Below are positions 55,760 to 64,000 of a stretch of DNA of 64,000 bases, piece by piece. Positions within the stretch are counted from its first letter, which is position 1. Every line of letters begins with the position of its first letter. The position numbers and the translations under genes were made by a program. Below the pieces are notes generated by a model. It was not told the origin of the DNA, ran no database searches, and worked only from the letters and a program-made list of their open reading frames with translations. The stretch spans positions 974,215 to 1,038,214 of the forward strand of contig NZ_QGTR01000001.1 of assembly GCF_003182275.1 (NCBI RefSeq). Reading direction: 5' to 3'. Source of the stretch: Hoeflea marina. Its GTDB lineage: Bacteria; Pseudomonadota; Alphaproteobacteria; Rhizobiales; Rhizobiaceae.

Positions 55760-56998
55760 TCAGAACTTGTACTTGAGCGTCAGCTGGCCCGAATGCGAGG
55801 ACGGCCCGACCGAGAGCAGGCCGGCATCGAAGATGTCCTCGTCCTCATATCCGGCGTAGCGATATTCCAGGCCGGCGAACAGATGGTCGCTGAGGGCAAT
55901 CTCCATGCCGGCACCCACCACATAGCCGTTGGCATCCCAGTCGTAGACCGAGCCGAAGCTCGTGGCGTCCACATTGAAATGGGCGAAGCTGTAGCCGGCA
56001 AGACCGTAGATCAGGGCCGACGGCGTGAGTTTGTAGCCCAGCCTGCCGACGACATCGAAGCCGTACTCTTCGTCCACCGAGGCGTCGAAACCGGGAAAGG
56101 TAAGGGATGTGGACACTCCGGAGAGCCGGCCGCGTGCCTCGATGCCGGCGACCATCCCATTGCCGAACTCATGGTCATAGCCGGCGCCGATCGTCCCGAA
56201 CACGCCTTCGGCACCCAGGCCATTGAGGCTGCCGGCAATGAGCGGCGACGAAAGCTCGTGGACGAGACCCGCCGCACCGACGCTGCCCGACACGAAGAAG
56301 CCTGTCCAGGACGGGGTCGCGGCGACGAAGCCTGGCCCCGGCGCGGCCGCGTCTGCGCCAAACCGGTAGTTGAGACCGAGCAGCACCGTATGGGTGGAGG
56401 TCGGCAGTTCGATCGCCCCGCCGGTGCCGAAATCATGGCCTTCATACTGGCGATAGGCATACTCGATCTTCGCAGTTAGGCGGTTGTTGATAACCGTCTC
56501 GAGGCCGGCGCCGACCACGAAGCCGGCAGTCTCCCAGTCGTAGGAAAAGCCGGGCGCAGCCACATCGTAGCTCTGGTGCGAATATCCGCCCAGGACATAT
56601 CCGAGCGTCGTCGGCGTCAGCAGCATGCCCGCACGCGCACCCAAATCATAGCCCGTGTCGAGGGTGGCATCGGCGCTGAAACCAAACCCGGACACGGTCG
56701 ACTTGATGTCGCCGTAGCGCGCGTTTGCGAACACGCCGATGAGGAAGCGGTCGGTGACCATGTGGTCGTAACCCACCGCCACTTCGCCATACACCCCCTC
56801 GCCGCCGATGCCGTTGAGCGAGGCTGGGATGAAATTGAGATCGACCTCGTGGACCGCAGCGCCCGCTCCGACACCCGCCCCGATATAGAATCCGCTCCAT
56901 TCAAAACCACGAGATCCCGTCTCCTGAATCATATCCGCGGCGCCTGCCGAGCCGTAAGACACCGACACCGCAACAATCGCGACTGCAAATCTGCGCAT
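55760..56998 (-). CDS. Tandem double-barrel outer-membrane protein (Omp25/RopB-like)
   Basis: A 412-residue exported protein with the signal peptide MRRFAVAIVAVSVSYGSAGA. Two homologous beta-barrel domains follow. Repeat 1 (about 34-214) begins WSGFYIGAGVGAGAAVHEV and ends LLGLNYRFG. Repeat 2 (about 231-412) begins WTGFFVSGSVGAAGLVHEL and ends in the assembly signal LTLKYKF. Shared internal landmarks are SLNGIGGEGVYGEVAVGYDH and SLNGLGAEGVFGTIGAGYDH, and both have a Y(D)xxAGY-type segment. Single-barrel relatives are about 200-220 residues, so this is an internal duplication. GAGGGTGG precedes ATG 56998. Confidence 0.85.
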   Translation of the reverse strand: MRRFAVAIVAVSVSYGSAGAADMIQETGSRGFEWSGFYIGAGVGAGAAVHEVDLNFIPASLNGIGGEGVYGEVAVGYDHMVTDRFLIGVFANARYGDIKSTVSGFGFSADATLDTGYDLGARAGMLLTPTTLGYVLGGYSHQSYDVAAPGFSYDWETAGFVVGAGLETVINNRLTAKIEYAYRQYEGHDFGTGGAIELPTSTHTVLLGLNYRFGADAAAPGPGFVAATPSWTGFFVSGSVGAAGLVHELSSPLIAGSLNGLGAEGVFGTIGAGYDHEFGNGMVAGIEARGRLSGVSTSLTFPGFDASVDEEYGFDVVGRLGYKLTPSALIYGLAGYSFAHFNVDATSFGSVYDWDANGYVVGAGMEIALSDHLFAGLEYRYAGYEDEDIFDAGLLSVGPSSHSGQLTLKYKF

Positions 56999-57483
56999 GT
57001 TACCCACCACCCTCTGATGCATTGAATTGCCCGGCGAAGCTATATTCGCGACTTTGCATCTGCAATACACTCAGCTGCATATTCAAATAAGTACAGCGCA
57101 GGAATCGGCAGATTCCCTGCATATTGTTGCATATATACATCTGAATCGAACTATATTAACAAACGAGGGCCTTCCAACGCCACACGATCCTTCACCAGGG
57201 ATGACCCACACTTCGACATTGGGATTGCTTCGGAATTCAGCAGTCCCATCGAGGAAAGACATGGTCACTCATCAACTATATCCTAAAAAATAACTGGAAA
57301 TTTTGAGATTTGTACCAGTGGGACCGATGATCGGCGGAGCGCTTGCGGTTCATCGCCATCAGAGCCAGCGCCTTCCCGGGCCCGCGAGGGCACTTGACGT
57401 CACGACCGGCGACGGGAAGAACCGGGAAACAGTCACCGGACCAGCCTGCCCCCACGGGCAGGCCGAGGCGGTTCCTGTCTGCA
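56999..57483. other. AT-rich intergenic region upstream of the double-barrel gene
   Basis: No gene recognised. The first 300 bases are clearly AT-rich and should carry the porin promoter and a long leader. A GCAGG...CCTGC hairpin with a bulge lies near 57105. Nearer the next gene, a 7-bp stem CCTGCCC/GGGCAGG (57445-57462) is a weak terminator candidate without a T-tract. Confidence 0.4.
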
Positions 57484-58212
57484 CTATTTCTGAAGCTGAA
57501 CTTTGAAATCGTAGGGTTGGACGGAGCGATTGCCGAACGACCGTTGCAGGTCGTTCCAGTAGTTGCGGTCGCGGCCAATGTCGAGCGCCACGGCGCCGCC
57601 CACTTGCGGCGGCAGGCTCTCGACATCGATTGTGGCCGAGTTGGTATCGGCTCCGGAGAAGACAATCGTGGCCGCGTCTTCGGGCAGGCTCAGCGTCGTC
57701 GCCGCCGAGGCATTGTCCAGTTGCTGCACGGCAAGCAGCTGCTGGTCCTTGCCCAGCACCTGGATGGAGCAGGCCTTGCAGCCGCCGCCGGCAGGTGGAT
57801 TGACGATGAGCTCGAAATCCTTCGCCGTTGCTGCGTCGGGCTGCTGCGCATACGCGCGCGAGACCAAGGCGGGGAGATTGAGCCCGCCCGATACCCCGCC
57901 GGCGGGAGTGAGGTCCACGACGGTCTGACCGGACCCGCCCGCCGCCGCCGCGGCCATGATCAGAGCCGGCGCGCCGATGCCCAGCAGCATGGCCTTTGAC
58001 AACACGCTTTCCTTGTAGATGAGCGCCACCGCCGAGCCGATCAAGAAGAACACGGCCATGGCTCCCAGACCGCACAACAGCGCAAACAGGACGTCATCGC
58101 CATCGCGCAACCATTTGGCGGCTTCTCCGCTTTGCAGGCTCCGGGCCTTGTCGACCAGACTCGGCGCGATGCCGCCGAACCCTCCCGCCATAGCCACAAA
58201 GACCTTGTCCAT
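57484..58212 (-). CDS. Membrane-anchored protein of unknown function
   Basis: A 242-residue protein I do not recognise. After an amphipathic N-terminus (KVFVAMAGGFGGIAPSLVDKA) there are two hydrophobic segments (DVLFALLCGLGAMAVFFLIG and AMLLGIGAPALIMAAAAAGG). The remaining 140 residues are probably periplasmic: a linker containing SRAYAQQPDA, a CKAC motif, then a beta-rich part (SIQVLGKDQQLLAVQQLDN, DIGRDRNYWNDLQ). GGGGAAG precedes ATG 58212. It stands alone between the porin and hlyU genes. Confidence 0.65.
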   Translation of the reverse strand: MDKVFVAMAGGFGGIAPSLVDKARSLQSGEAAKWLRDGDDVLFALLCGLGAMAVFFLIGSAVALIYKESVLSKAMLLGIGAPALIMAAAAAGGSGQTVVDLTPAGGVSGGLNLPALVSRAYAQQPDAATAKDFELIVNPPAGGGCKACSIQVLGKDQQLLAVQQLDNASAATTLSLPEDAATIVFSGADTNSATIDVESLPPQVGGAVALDIGRDRNYWNDLQRSFGNRSVQPYDFKVQLQK

Positions 58213-58395
58213 GATCGCTTCCCCTTTGCCAACGGACAGAGCGGACAGCAAGGGCGGAACCGGGAAGATCCGGGCGCCCACAGCCCGGGTGACACAATAC
58301 TAAATCTTCACTCTCTCCGCAATTGTCATGTGACCGGAAGCAAGGGACCGTCTATTGCCCATATGCCGCGATGAACACTTGCTCGACTGTTCAGG

Positions 58396-58704
58396 TCAGC
58401 CGAAGATCGTCTTGCCCTGTTCATCGATGATCTGCCTGGCCTTGCGGATGGCTGCGGCCTCGACGTCGGGCTTGCTCGTGAACACATCGGCCCTGACGAA
58501 CCTGTACTCCTTGCGGTCCTCGCCCTCGCCCGTGACGATGCGGCCCGCCAGCCGCCACTGGCCGCCCTCGGCGATCGGCTCGGCATGGATGGCGCAGTCC
58601 TTGTACAAGTCCGGTTCCGACGCCGGTGGCGGCGCGGACGGCCCGCCGGCCGCCCGGCCCGAGCCGCCGAACAATCCGCGAATGCTGTCGAAAATTCCGG
58701 CCAT
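58396..58704 (-). CDS. hlyU: HlyU-family protein
   Basis: A 102-residue protein of the HlyU family, named after a Vibrio haemolysin activator but widespread in Rhizobiales with unclear function. The core AIHAEPIAEGGQWRLAGRIV and the terminal VEAAAIRKARQIIDEQGKTIFG are conserved in the family. The N-terminal IFDSIRGLFGGSGRAAGG is a short amphipathic, Gly-rich stretch. The start is ATG 58704, placing the family N-terminus first. It is divergent from the phosphodiesterase gene. Confidence 0.85.
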   Translation of the reverse strand: MAGIFDSIRGLFGGSGRAAGGPSAPPPASEPDLYKDCAIHAEPIAEGGQWRLAGRIVTGEGEDRKEYRFVRADVFTSKPDVEAAAIRKARQIIDEQGKTIFG

Positions 58705-58931
58705 GCTGTTCTCCCGTATGGTTTGGTAGGCACCGCCCTGCCCGGCGCAGGCGCCGCGACGAGGCATTTCCGCCCTTGGCGGGGTCACGCCAGCCGCAAC
58801 AATCTGTCACTGGACACGAGCGTCATGCTGGCATCATAGTCTGCATCTAGAGCCCTGCATCAGGGTCGTCCACCACAGATCATCCGCCCCGTCGTTTCCG
58901 GCCGATTATGCCAAACCTCAGGAGAGAGTCC

Positions 58932-60929
58932 ATGACGGACATTGCTTCATTCCGCCTGCTGCAGCCCCTGTCCCGCCGCGCGCTACTCGGCAGTGCCGCC
59001 GCCGCCGGCGCGCTGATCGTGCTGCATCCATTCGCCGCCCGTGCCCAGGCCAACCAGGCGCATCTCAGGATCATGGAAACCACCGACATCCACGTCAATG
59101 TGATGCCCTACGACTATTATGCCGACAAGCCCAACGACACGATGGGGCTCGCCCGCACCGCTTCGATCATCGGCGCGATCCGGGCCGAGGCCGGCAATTC
59201 GATGCTCATCGACAACGGCGACCTGCTCCAGGGCAACCCGATGGGCGACTACATGGCCTATGAGAAGGGGATGAAGGAAGGTGACCTGCATCCGGTGATG
59301 AAGGCGATGAACCTGCTCGGCTACGACGCCGGCACGCTCGGCAACCACGAATTCAACTACGGCCTCGACTTCATGTTCAATGTCATGCAGGGCGCCAATT
59401 ATCCGGTTGTCTGCGCCAACCTTACCAGGGGCCAGTTGGCCTCAGACCCGAAGAACGACGACCTGTTCTTCAAACCCTTCATCATCATCGAGAAGACGAT
59501 CCGGGACGGGACCGGCGCCGAAAGCCCGGTGAAAGTGGGCTTCATCGGTTTCGTGCCGCCGCCCATCATGGTCTGGGACGCGAAGAACCTCGAGGGCAAG
59601 GCGATGACGCGGGACATCGTCGAGGCGGCGCGCGCCTGGATCCCGGCGATGAAGGAAGCCGGTGCCGACATCGTCATCGCCCTCTCCCATTCCGGCATCG
59701 ACGCGGCCGCGCATACCGACCGCATGGAGAACGCCTCGCTGCATCTCGCCGGCGTCGACGGCATCGACGCGATCTTCACCGGCCACCAGCACCTCGTCTT
59801 TCCGGGTCCGAAGACCTGGGACGGCATGGCCGGCGTCGACCCGGTCAGGGGCACGCTGATGGGCAAGCCGGCGGTGATGGGCGGCTTCTGGGGCTCGCAT
59901 ATGGGCCTCATCGACCTGCTGCTGGAAAAGGACGGCAAGTCTTGGAAGATCGCCGATTTCACCACCGAGGCGCGGCCGATCTACCACCGCAACGAGGATC
60001 GGAAGATCGTGGCCGATGTGGCCAGCGACACACGGGTCGAGGACTCGGTCAAGGCGGAGCACGAGGCGACGCTGGCCTATGTCCGCACCCCCGTGGGCAA
60101 GACCTCGGCGCCGCTCTATTCCTATTTCGCGCTGGTCGCCGACGACCCCTCGGTGCAGATCGTCTCCAATGCCCAGACCTGGTACATCCGGGAGATGCTC
60201 AGGGAGACCGAATACAGGGATTATCCCATCCTGTCGGCCGCGGCGCCGTTCAAGGCAGGCGGCCGCGGCGGCGCGGACTACTACACCGACGTTGCCGCCG
60301 GCGCCATCGCCATCAAGAACGTCGCCGATCTCTATCTCTACCCCAACACCGTTCAGGCCGTGCTGGTCACCGGCGCCGAGGTCAAGGACTGGCTGGAGAT
60401 GTCGGCCGGCATGTTCAACCAGGTCGAACCGGGCGCGAGTGACGCCGCATTGCTCAACGCCGATTTCCCGTCCTACAATTACGATGTCATCGACGGCGTC
60501 ACCTACCGGATCGACCTGTCGCAGCCGGCGATGTTCGACAAGGAGGGACAGCGGGTGTCCGACGGCGAAGGCCGCATCATCGACCTGATGTTCGACGGCA
60601 AGCCGATCGACCCGGAGCAGAGATTCGTCGTCGCCACCAACAACTACCGCGCCGGCGGGGGCGGCAAGTTCCCCGGGATTGCCGGCGACAAGGTGATTTT
60701 CGCCGCGCCCGACACTAACCGCGACGTCATCGTTCGCTACATCATCGATCAGGGCACGATCAACCCCTCTGCCGACGGCAACTGGTCGTTCGCCCCGCTC
60801 AAGGATACCAGTGTGGTGTTTTCCAGCGGACCGAAGGGGAGACAGTATGTCGGCGACATCAAGGGCGTGGCGATCGAGCCCGCAGGCGACGGCGCTGACG
60901 GCTTCGCGCTCTACCGCGTCAAGCTCTGA
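58932..60929 (+). CDS. cpdB: 2',3'-cyclic-nucleotide 2'-phosphodiesterase/3'-nucleotidase
   Basis: Periplasmic bifunctional nucleotidase releasing nucleosides and phosphate from cyclic nucleotides, 665 residues. A likely twin-arginine signal (PLSRRALLGSAAAAGALIVL) precedes the metallophosphatase domain. That domain has METTDIHVN, LIDNGDLLQG, LGNHEFNYGLD and IFTGHQHLVFPG as metal ligands. The C-terminal 5'-nucleotidase domain carries substrate-binding motifs such as VVATNNYRAGGGGKFPG. ATG 58932 has GGAGAGAG upstream. TatABC is encoded in this window. Confidence 0.93.
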   Translation: MTDIASFRLLQPLSRRALLGSAAAAGALIVLHPFAARAQANQAHLRIMETTDIHVNVMPYDYYADKPNDTMGLARTASIIGAIRAEAGNSMLIDNGDLLQGNPMGDYMAYEKGMKEGDLHPVMKAMNLLGYDAGTLGNHEFNYGLDFMFNVMQGANYPVVCANLTRGQLASDPKNDDLFFKPFIIIEKTIRDGTGAESPVKVGFIGFVPPPIMVWDAKNLEGKAMTRDIVEAARAWIPAMKEAGADIVIALSHSGIDAAAHTDRMENASLHLAGVDGIDAIFTGHQHLVFPGPKTWDGMAGVDPVRGTLMGKPAVMGGFWGSHMGLIDLLLEKDGKSWKIADFTTEARPIYHRNEDRKIVADVASDTRVEDSVKAEHEATLAYVRTPVGKTSAPLYSYFALVADDPSVQIVSNAQTWYIREMLRETEYRDYPILSAAAPFKAGGRGGADYYTDVAAGAIAIKNVADLYLYPNTVQAVLVTGAEVKDWLEMSAGMFNQVEPGASDAALLNADFPSYNYDVIDGVTYRIDLSQPAMFDKEGQRVSDGEGRIIDLMFDGKPIDPEQRFVVATNNYRAGGGGKFPGIAGDKVIFAAPDTNRDVIVRYIIDQGTINPSADGNWSFAPLKDTSVVFSSGPKGRQYVGDIKGVAIEPAGDGADGFALYRVKL

Positions 60930-61072
60930 GAAGGCGCCCCCCAGGATCGGCCGCCTGCGGCCGGTTCCGGGAGATCCGCGCATCTCGGACAGCCACGGCC
61001 GCCCGTCAACGAACTGCTAATCTTTCCGTGCAACTCTGGCATTTGGGTGTTCCGCTACCAGGAGGTTGCGAC

Positions 61073-61387
61073 ATGGGATTTATCTCTCGCAGGTCGAACC
61101 GGGTCAGAACGCGCATCCGCGCGACCATCGAATGCAACGGCGTCAAGACGCGCGGATCCGTGCTCGACCTCTCCGAGGACGGCATGTGCGTCTACATATC
61201 CGACAGCGTTCGCGCCCATGTGGGCCACGAGATCAATGTGCTGACCGAGGAAATGGGCATGCTCAGCGGCATCGCCCAGTGGACGATCTTCCCGCGCATC
61301 GGCGTCAGGCTCAATCTGTCGTCGAACTCCCGCGCCAAGATCGAATCCTTCTACAAGAACTGCGCCGCCACCCATATCCGCGGCTGA
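61073..61387 (+). CDS. PilZ-domain protein
   Basis: A 104-residue single-domain protein. RRSNRVRTRIRATIECNGVK starts the domain with the arginine-rich c-di-GMP contact region. GSVLDLSEDGMCVY is the second motif (usually D/NxSxxG; here DLSEDG). It may bind c-di-GMP, but the first motif is not a clean RxxxR. AGGAGG lies 7 bases before ATG 61073. Confidence 0.82.
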   Translation: MGFISRRSNRVRTRIRATIECNGVKTRGSVLDLSEDGMCVYISDSVRAHVGHEINVLTEEMGMLSGIAQWTIFPRIGVRLNLSSNSRAKIESFYKNCAATHIRG

Positions 61388-61486
61388 GCCGCACCGGACC
61401 GGCCATACCCGAGAATTAGCACTAACCCCCGGCACTGCCGCCCGCTATTGTCGCTCCGACGGACGATCGGGCGGCGGGGGAGCACC

Positions 61487-62473
61487 ATGGGTCGAACACG
61501 CAGGAGGGTGCGAACCGTGCTGGCCGTCGTGGCGCTTTCAGTTGCGGGCCTTGCCGTGCTGTTCGCGGTGGGGCCACGCGTCCCGATGGACCCGGTGGTG
61601 ACGTTCCGGGACGATACCCTGCCCGCCGACATGAACGCCTGGGTCGCCCAGCAGGAATCCGGCTATCCCGACATCCGCCCCGGCAACGCCAAGCAGATCG
61701 TCTGGGCCGACCCGGCCACCCGCGCAAGGACGCCGTTGGCGATCGTCTATGTGCACGGCTTCTCCGCCGGTCCCGGCGAAATCCGGCCATTGCCAGACCT
61801 GGTTGCCGACGCTCTCGGCGCCAACCTGTTCCTGACCCGGCTGACCGGCCACGGCCGCACCGGCCCAGCGATGCTCGAGGGCTCGGTCAGGGCCTGGGCC
61901 GACGACATGGCCGAGGCGCTCGCGATCGGCCGCCGCCTCGGCGATCGCGTCGTCATCATCGCCACCTCCACCGGCGCCACTCTCGCCACCTGGGCGGCAA
62001 CACAGCCAGAACTGATGCACGATGTCGCCGGGCTGGTGCAGATATCCCCCAATTACGGAGTCAGGGCAGCCGGATCGCAACTCCTGACCCTGCCCTGGGC
62101 CAATTGGCTGGTCCCATTGCTTGCAGGCCCGACCCGGTCTTTTCCGACCGAAACCGCCCTGCACGCGCAGCACTGGACCAGCACCTATCCGACGCTGGCG
62201 TTGTTGCCGATGGGCGCCTTGCTCAAGCTCACCGAAGCAGTCGATCCCGGCGAAATCACCGTGCCGTCGCTGTTCGTGTTCTCGCCCCACGATCAGATCG
62301 TCCAGCCGGATCTCACCCGCAGGATCGCCGCCCGTTGGGGCGCACCACACCAGATCATCGAGGTGGAGACATCCGGCGACCGCAACAATCACGTCATCGC
62401 AGGCGACGCGCTGTCGCCAGAGACCACCCATTCACTCTCCAACCAGATCATCGCCTGGATCCGCAGGCTCTGA
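61487..62473 (+). CDS. Membrane-anchored alpha/beta hydrolase
   Basis: A 328-residue protein with an N-terminal signal anchor (TVLAVVALSVAGLAVLFAVG) and an alpha/beta hydrolase domain. The oxyanion segment is VYVHGFSAGPGE. The nucleophile elbow is IIATSTGATLA, an unusual T-S-T-G form of GxSxG. The acid is in FSPHDQIV and the histidine in NNHVIAGD. It resembles carboxylesterase/lysophospholipase-like enzymes; the substrate is unknown. GGGGGAG precedes ATG 61487. Confidence 0.8.
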   Translation: MGRTRRRVRTVLAVVALSVAGLAVLFAVGPRVPMDPVVTFRDDTLPADMNAWVAQQESGYPDIRPGNAKQIVWADPATRARTPLAIVYVHGFSAGPGEIRPLPDLVADALGANLFLTRLTGHGRTGPAMLEGSVRAWADDMAEALAIGRRLGDRVVIIATSTGATLATWAATQPELMHDVAGLVQISPNYGVRAAGSQLLTLPWANWLVPLLAGPTRSFPTETALHAQHWTSTYPTLALLPMGALLKLTEAVDPGEITVPSLFVFSPHDQIVQPDLTRRIAARWGAPHQIIEVETSGDRNNHVIAGDALSPETTHSLSNQIIAWIRRL

Positions 62474-62520
62474 GCCGCGCGGACATGCGCAGGCCGCAGC
62501 CGGACGCGGTGCGCGCGGCT
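62473..62520. other. Hairpin between convergent hydrolase and ilvA genes
   Basis: AGCCGCGCG (62473-62481) pairs perfectly with CGCGCGGCT (62512-62520) across a 30-base loop. It overlaps the ends of both stop codons. It may slow or end both transcripts, although no T-tract is present. Confidence 0.35.
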
Positions 62521-63793
62521 AGATCAGCAGATTGGCGATGATCTCGTTGTCGGTGATGTCCTGGTAGCGCATCCCCGCGGCGTCGAAGCGCGCCATCAGC
62601 GTGGCGAAATTCTCCGGCTTCCGGCTTTCGATGCCGATGAGGATGGAGCCGAAATTCCGCGCCGACTTCTTGAGATACTCGAAGCGGGCGATGTCGTCCT
62701 CGGGGCCGAGAAGGTCGAGGAAATCCTTGAGCGCGCCGGGCCGCTGCGCCAGCCGCAGCACGAAGTACTTCTTCAGCCCGGCGTGGCGCATGGCGCGTTC
62801 CTTGACGTCGGGCAGCCTCTCGAAATCGAAGTTTCCGCCCGACACCACTGCGACGATGGTCTTGCCGGCGATGTCGGCCGGGTCGATCGCGGCGAGCGCG
62901 GCCAGCGACAGCGCACCCGCCGGCTCGAGCACGATCCCCTCGGTGTTGAGCATTTCCGTCATCGTCACACAGAGCGCGTTCTCGTTGAGCAGCATCACCT
63001 GCGAGGGAGAAAAGCGGCTGAGCACCTCGAAATTGAGCGCGCCCACCTCGGCGACAGCGGCGCCGTCGACGAAATTGTCGACCTGGGCGAGCCTGATGCG
63101 GCGGCCGGCCTCGAGGCTCTGCTTCAGGCTGGGCGCGCCCGCAGGCTCGATCAGCCGGAACCGCTCCGGAGCCACGATTTCCTCCAGGTAGAGCGCCAGC
63201 CCGGCCGACAGGCCGCCGCCGCCCACCGGCAGCAGCATGAGGTCCGGCGCCTCGCCCTCCGGCAGCTGCGCCAGCAGCTCCGCGCCGACGGTCGCCTGAC
63301 CCTCGATGATGTCCTCATGGTCGAACGGTGGCGCCATCAGCGCGCCGTGGGCGGCGGCGTAGTCGCGCGCGGCCGAATAGCAGGTGTCGAAGATGTCGCC
63401 GATGAGCCTGATCTCGATGAAATCGCCGCCGAAGACCCGCGTCTTGTCGATCTTCTGCTGCGGCGTCGTGACCGGCATGAAGACGACGCCCCTGCGGCCG
63501 AAATGGCGGCAGACATAGGCGAAACCCTGCGCGTGGTTGCCGGCCGACGCGCAGACGAACAGCGCCGGCCCGCCGTCGCGCAGAATCGCCTTGCGGATGA
63601 GATTGAAGGCGCCGCGGATCTTGTAGGAGCGCACCGGCGACAGGTCCTCGCGCTTGAGCCAGACCCGTGCATGGTAGCGCTCGGAGAGGTGGTCGTTGAG
63701 CTGCAGCGGGGTTTCGGCAAACAAGCCGCGCATGGATTTGAGCGCCTCGTCGACGGCTGTGCGAAACGTGGATGGCGATTGAGTTTTGGTCAT
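62519..63793 (-). CDS. ilvA: Threonine dehydratase (biosynthetic type)
   Basis: PLP enzyme that deaminates threonine to 2-oxobutyrate, the first step towards isoleucine, 424 residues. The PLP lysine is in SPVRSYKIRGAFN (about K58). The phosphate loop is PVGGGGLSAGLALYL. A single C-terminal ACT-like regulatory region (about 325-424, YFVLRLAQRPGALKDFLDLL) is the short form of IlvA. ATG 63793 begins at the family N-terminus. ilvD of the same pathway lies 37 kb away in this window. Confidence 0.94.
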   Translation of the reverse strand: MTKTQSPSTFRTAVDEALKSMRGLFAETPLQLNDHLSERYHARVWLKREDLSPVRSYKIRGAFNLIRKAILRDGGPALFVCASAGNHAQGFAYVCRHFGRRGVVFMPVTTPQQKIDKTRVFGGDFIEIRLIGDIFDTCYSAARDYAAAHGALMAPPFDHEDIIEGQATVGAELLAQLPEGEAPDLMLLPVGGGGLSAGLALYLEEIVAPERFRLIEPAGAPSLKQSLEAGRRIRLAQVDNFVDGAAVAEVGALNFEVLSRFSPSQVMLLNENALCVTMTEMLNTEGIVLEPAGALSLAALAAIDPADIAGKTIVAVVSGGNFDFERLPDVKERAMRHAGLKKYFVLRLAQRPGALKDFLDLLGPEDDIARFEYLKKSARNFGSILIGIESRKPENFATLMARFDAAGMRYQDITDNEIIANLLI

Positions 63794-63870
63794 CGACGGT
63801 CTATTGCATGGCCCTCTACCGGTTGCCAACTGCAATTGCTGACCCGGTTCGGCGTTTCAAGGGGAATGGC

Positions 63871-64000
63871 GTGAACGGCCAGACATTACGGTCAGCGATC
63901 TTCATCGCAGCCATTTGCGGACTCTACCTTGCGACGGCGATGCTGATTCCGGCCATGGTCGACCTGTATTACGGCAGCGCCGACTGGCAGGTCTTCGCGC
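63871..64000 (+). CDS. TrkH-like potassium transporter, N-terminal fragment
   Basis: Only about 43 codons are in the window. From GTG 63871 they read a short N-terminus, a first membrane helix (AIFIAAICGLYLATAMLIPA) and MVDLYYGSADWQVFA. This matches the beginning of Trk-type potassium uptake subunits (MLIPALVDLYxGNxDWQVF). The upstream ATG is followed at once by a stop, so GTG is the likely start, with AAGGGG upstream. The rest lies beyond the window edge. Confidence 0.65.
   Translation, partial: MNGQTLRSAIFIAAICGLYLATAMLIPAMVDLYYGSADWQVFA

Noticed and set aside
59442-60983. Minus-strand open frame of 513 codons
   Set aside because: Antisense to the cyclic-nucleotide phosphodiesterase; shadow composition.

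Overview
The window is a GC-rich, densely packed chromosomal segment of an alphaproteobacterium. The family markers point to Hyphomicrobiales close to Rhizobiaceae: an ExoR-type Sel1-repeat regulator, a PopZ pole organiser, a TatABC-SerS-SurE-Pcm-NlpD gene string, a GAF/HisKA_2 histidine kinase, and short palindromic intergenic repeats of the rhizobial mosaic type. I do not name a genus.

Layout. (1) 1-5860: a truncated secDF fusion with yajC (membrane arm of the Sec translocase), a convergent DUF815 ATPase, a strong bidirectional terminator, and the nlpD-like amidase activator. (2) 4014-21503: one long minus-strand gene run. In transcription order it holds dgt, argS, a very acidic SPOR protein, nagZ, scpA, scpB, an orphan ABC ATPase, tatA, tatB, tatC, serS, surE, pcm and nlpD. 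It joins cell-envelope, chromosome segregation, protein export and stationary-phase repair functions. (3) 21504-34154: erpA and xthA on the plus strand, then a mostly minus-strand stretch with exoR coupled to ilvD, a FadL-type porin, valS, a small PEBP-like protein, popZ, tolC and a second pcm.

(4) 34442-39826 is the accessory part. tRNA-Cys is followed by a lone LPS-type glycosyltransferase and the 3' stub of a GDP-fucose synthase-like gene. tRNA-Asn is followed by a decayed integrated element. Its left boundary is the tRNA 3' end, and a 17-bp direct copy of that end sits at 39810-39826. Inside are resolvase and tyrosine-integrase remnants, a Rap1a-like secreted protein, a small secreted protein and a DUF4145 zinc-ribbon protein.

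(5) 40180-49008: a GAF-HisKA_2 kinase followed by a tight photolyase / flavin oxidoreductase / DUF1365 / cyclopropane-synthase-like methyltransferase / GPH transporter run, with an SDR converging on its end. This looks like a light- and oxidation-responsive membrane lipid modification module and is the most interesting functional cluster here. (6) 49284-53608: cysteine synthase, AlaX, GFA-family enzyme, SseA, a GNAT enzyme and a DUF1203 protein, all on the plus strand (sulfur metabolism and housekeeping). (7) 53737-55677: alanine dehydrogenase and a divergent Lrp-type regulator, with two copies of a palindromic repeat element just outside them. (8) 55760-64000: a tandem double-barrel outer-membrane protein, an unrecognised membrane-anchored protein, HlyU, a Tat-exported cyclic-nucleotide phosphodiesterase/nucleotidase, a PilZ protein, an alpha/beta hydrolase, threonine dehydratase, and the first codons of a TrkH-like transporter.

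I see no CRISPR array, rRNA operon or intact insertion sequence. I found no unmistakably new multigene system. The best candidates for follow-up are the photolyase-lipid cluster, the tRNA-Asn element, the paired intergenic repeats and the double-barrel porin.
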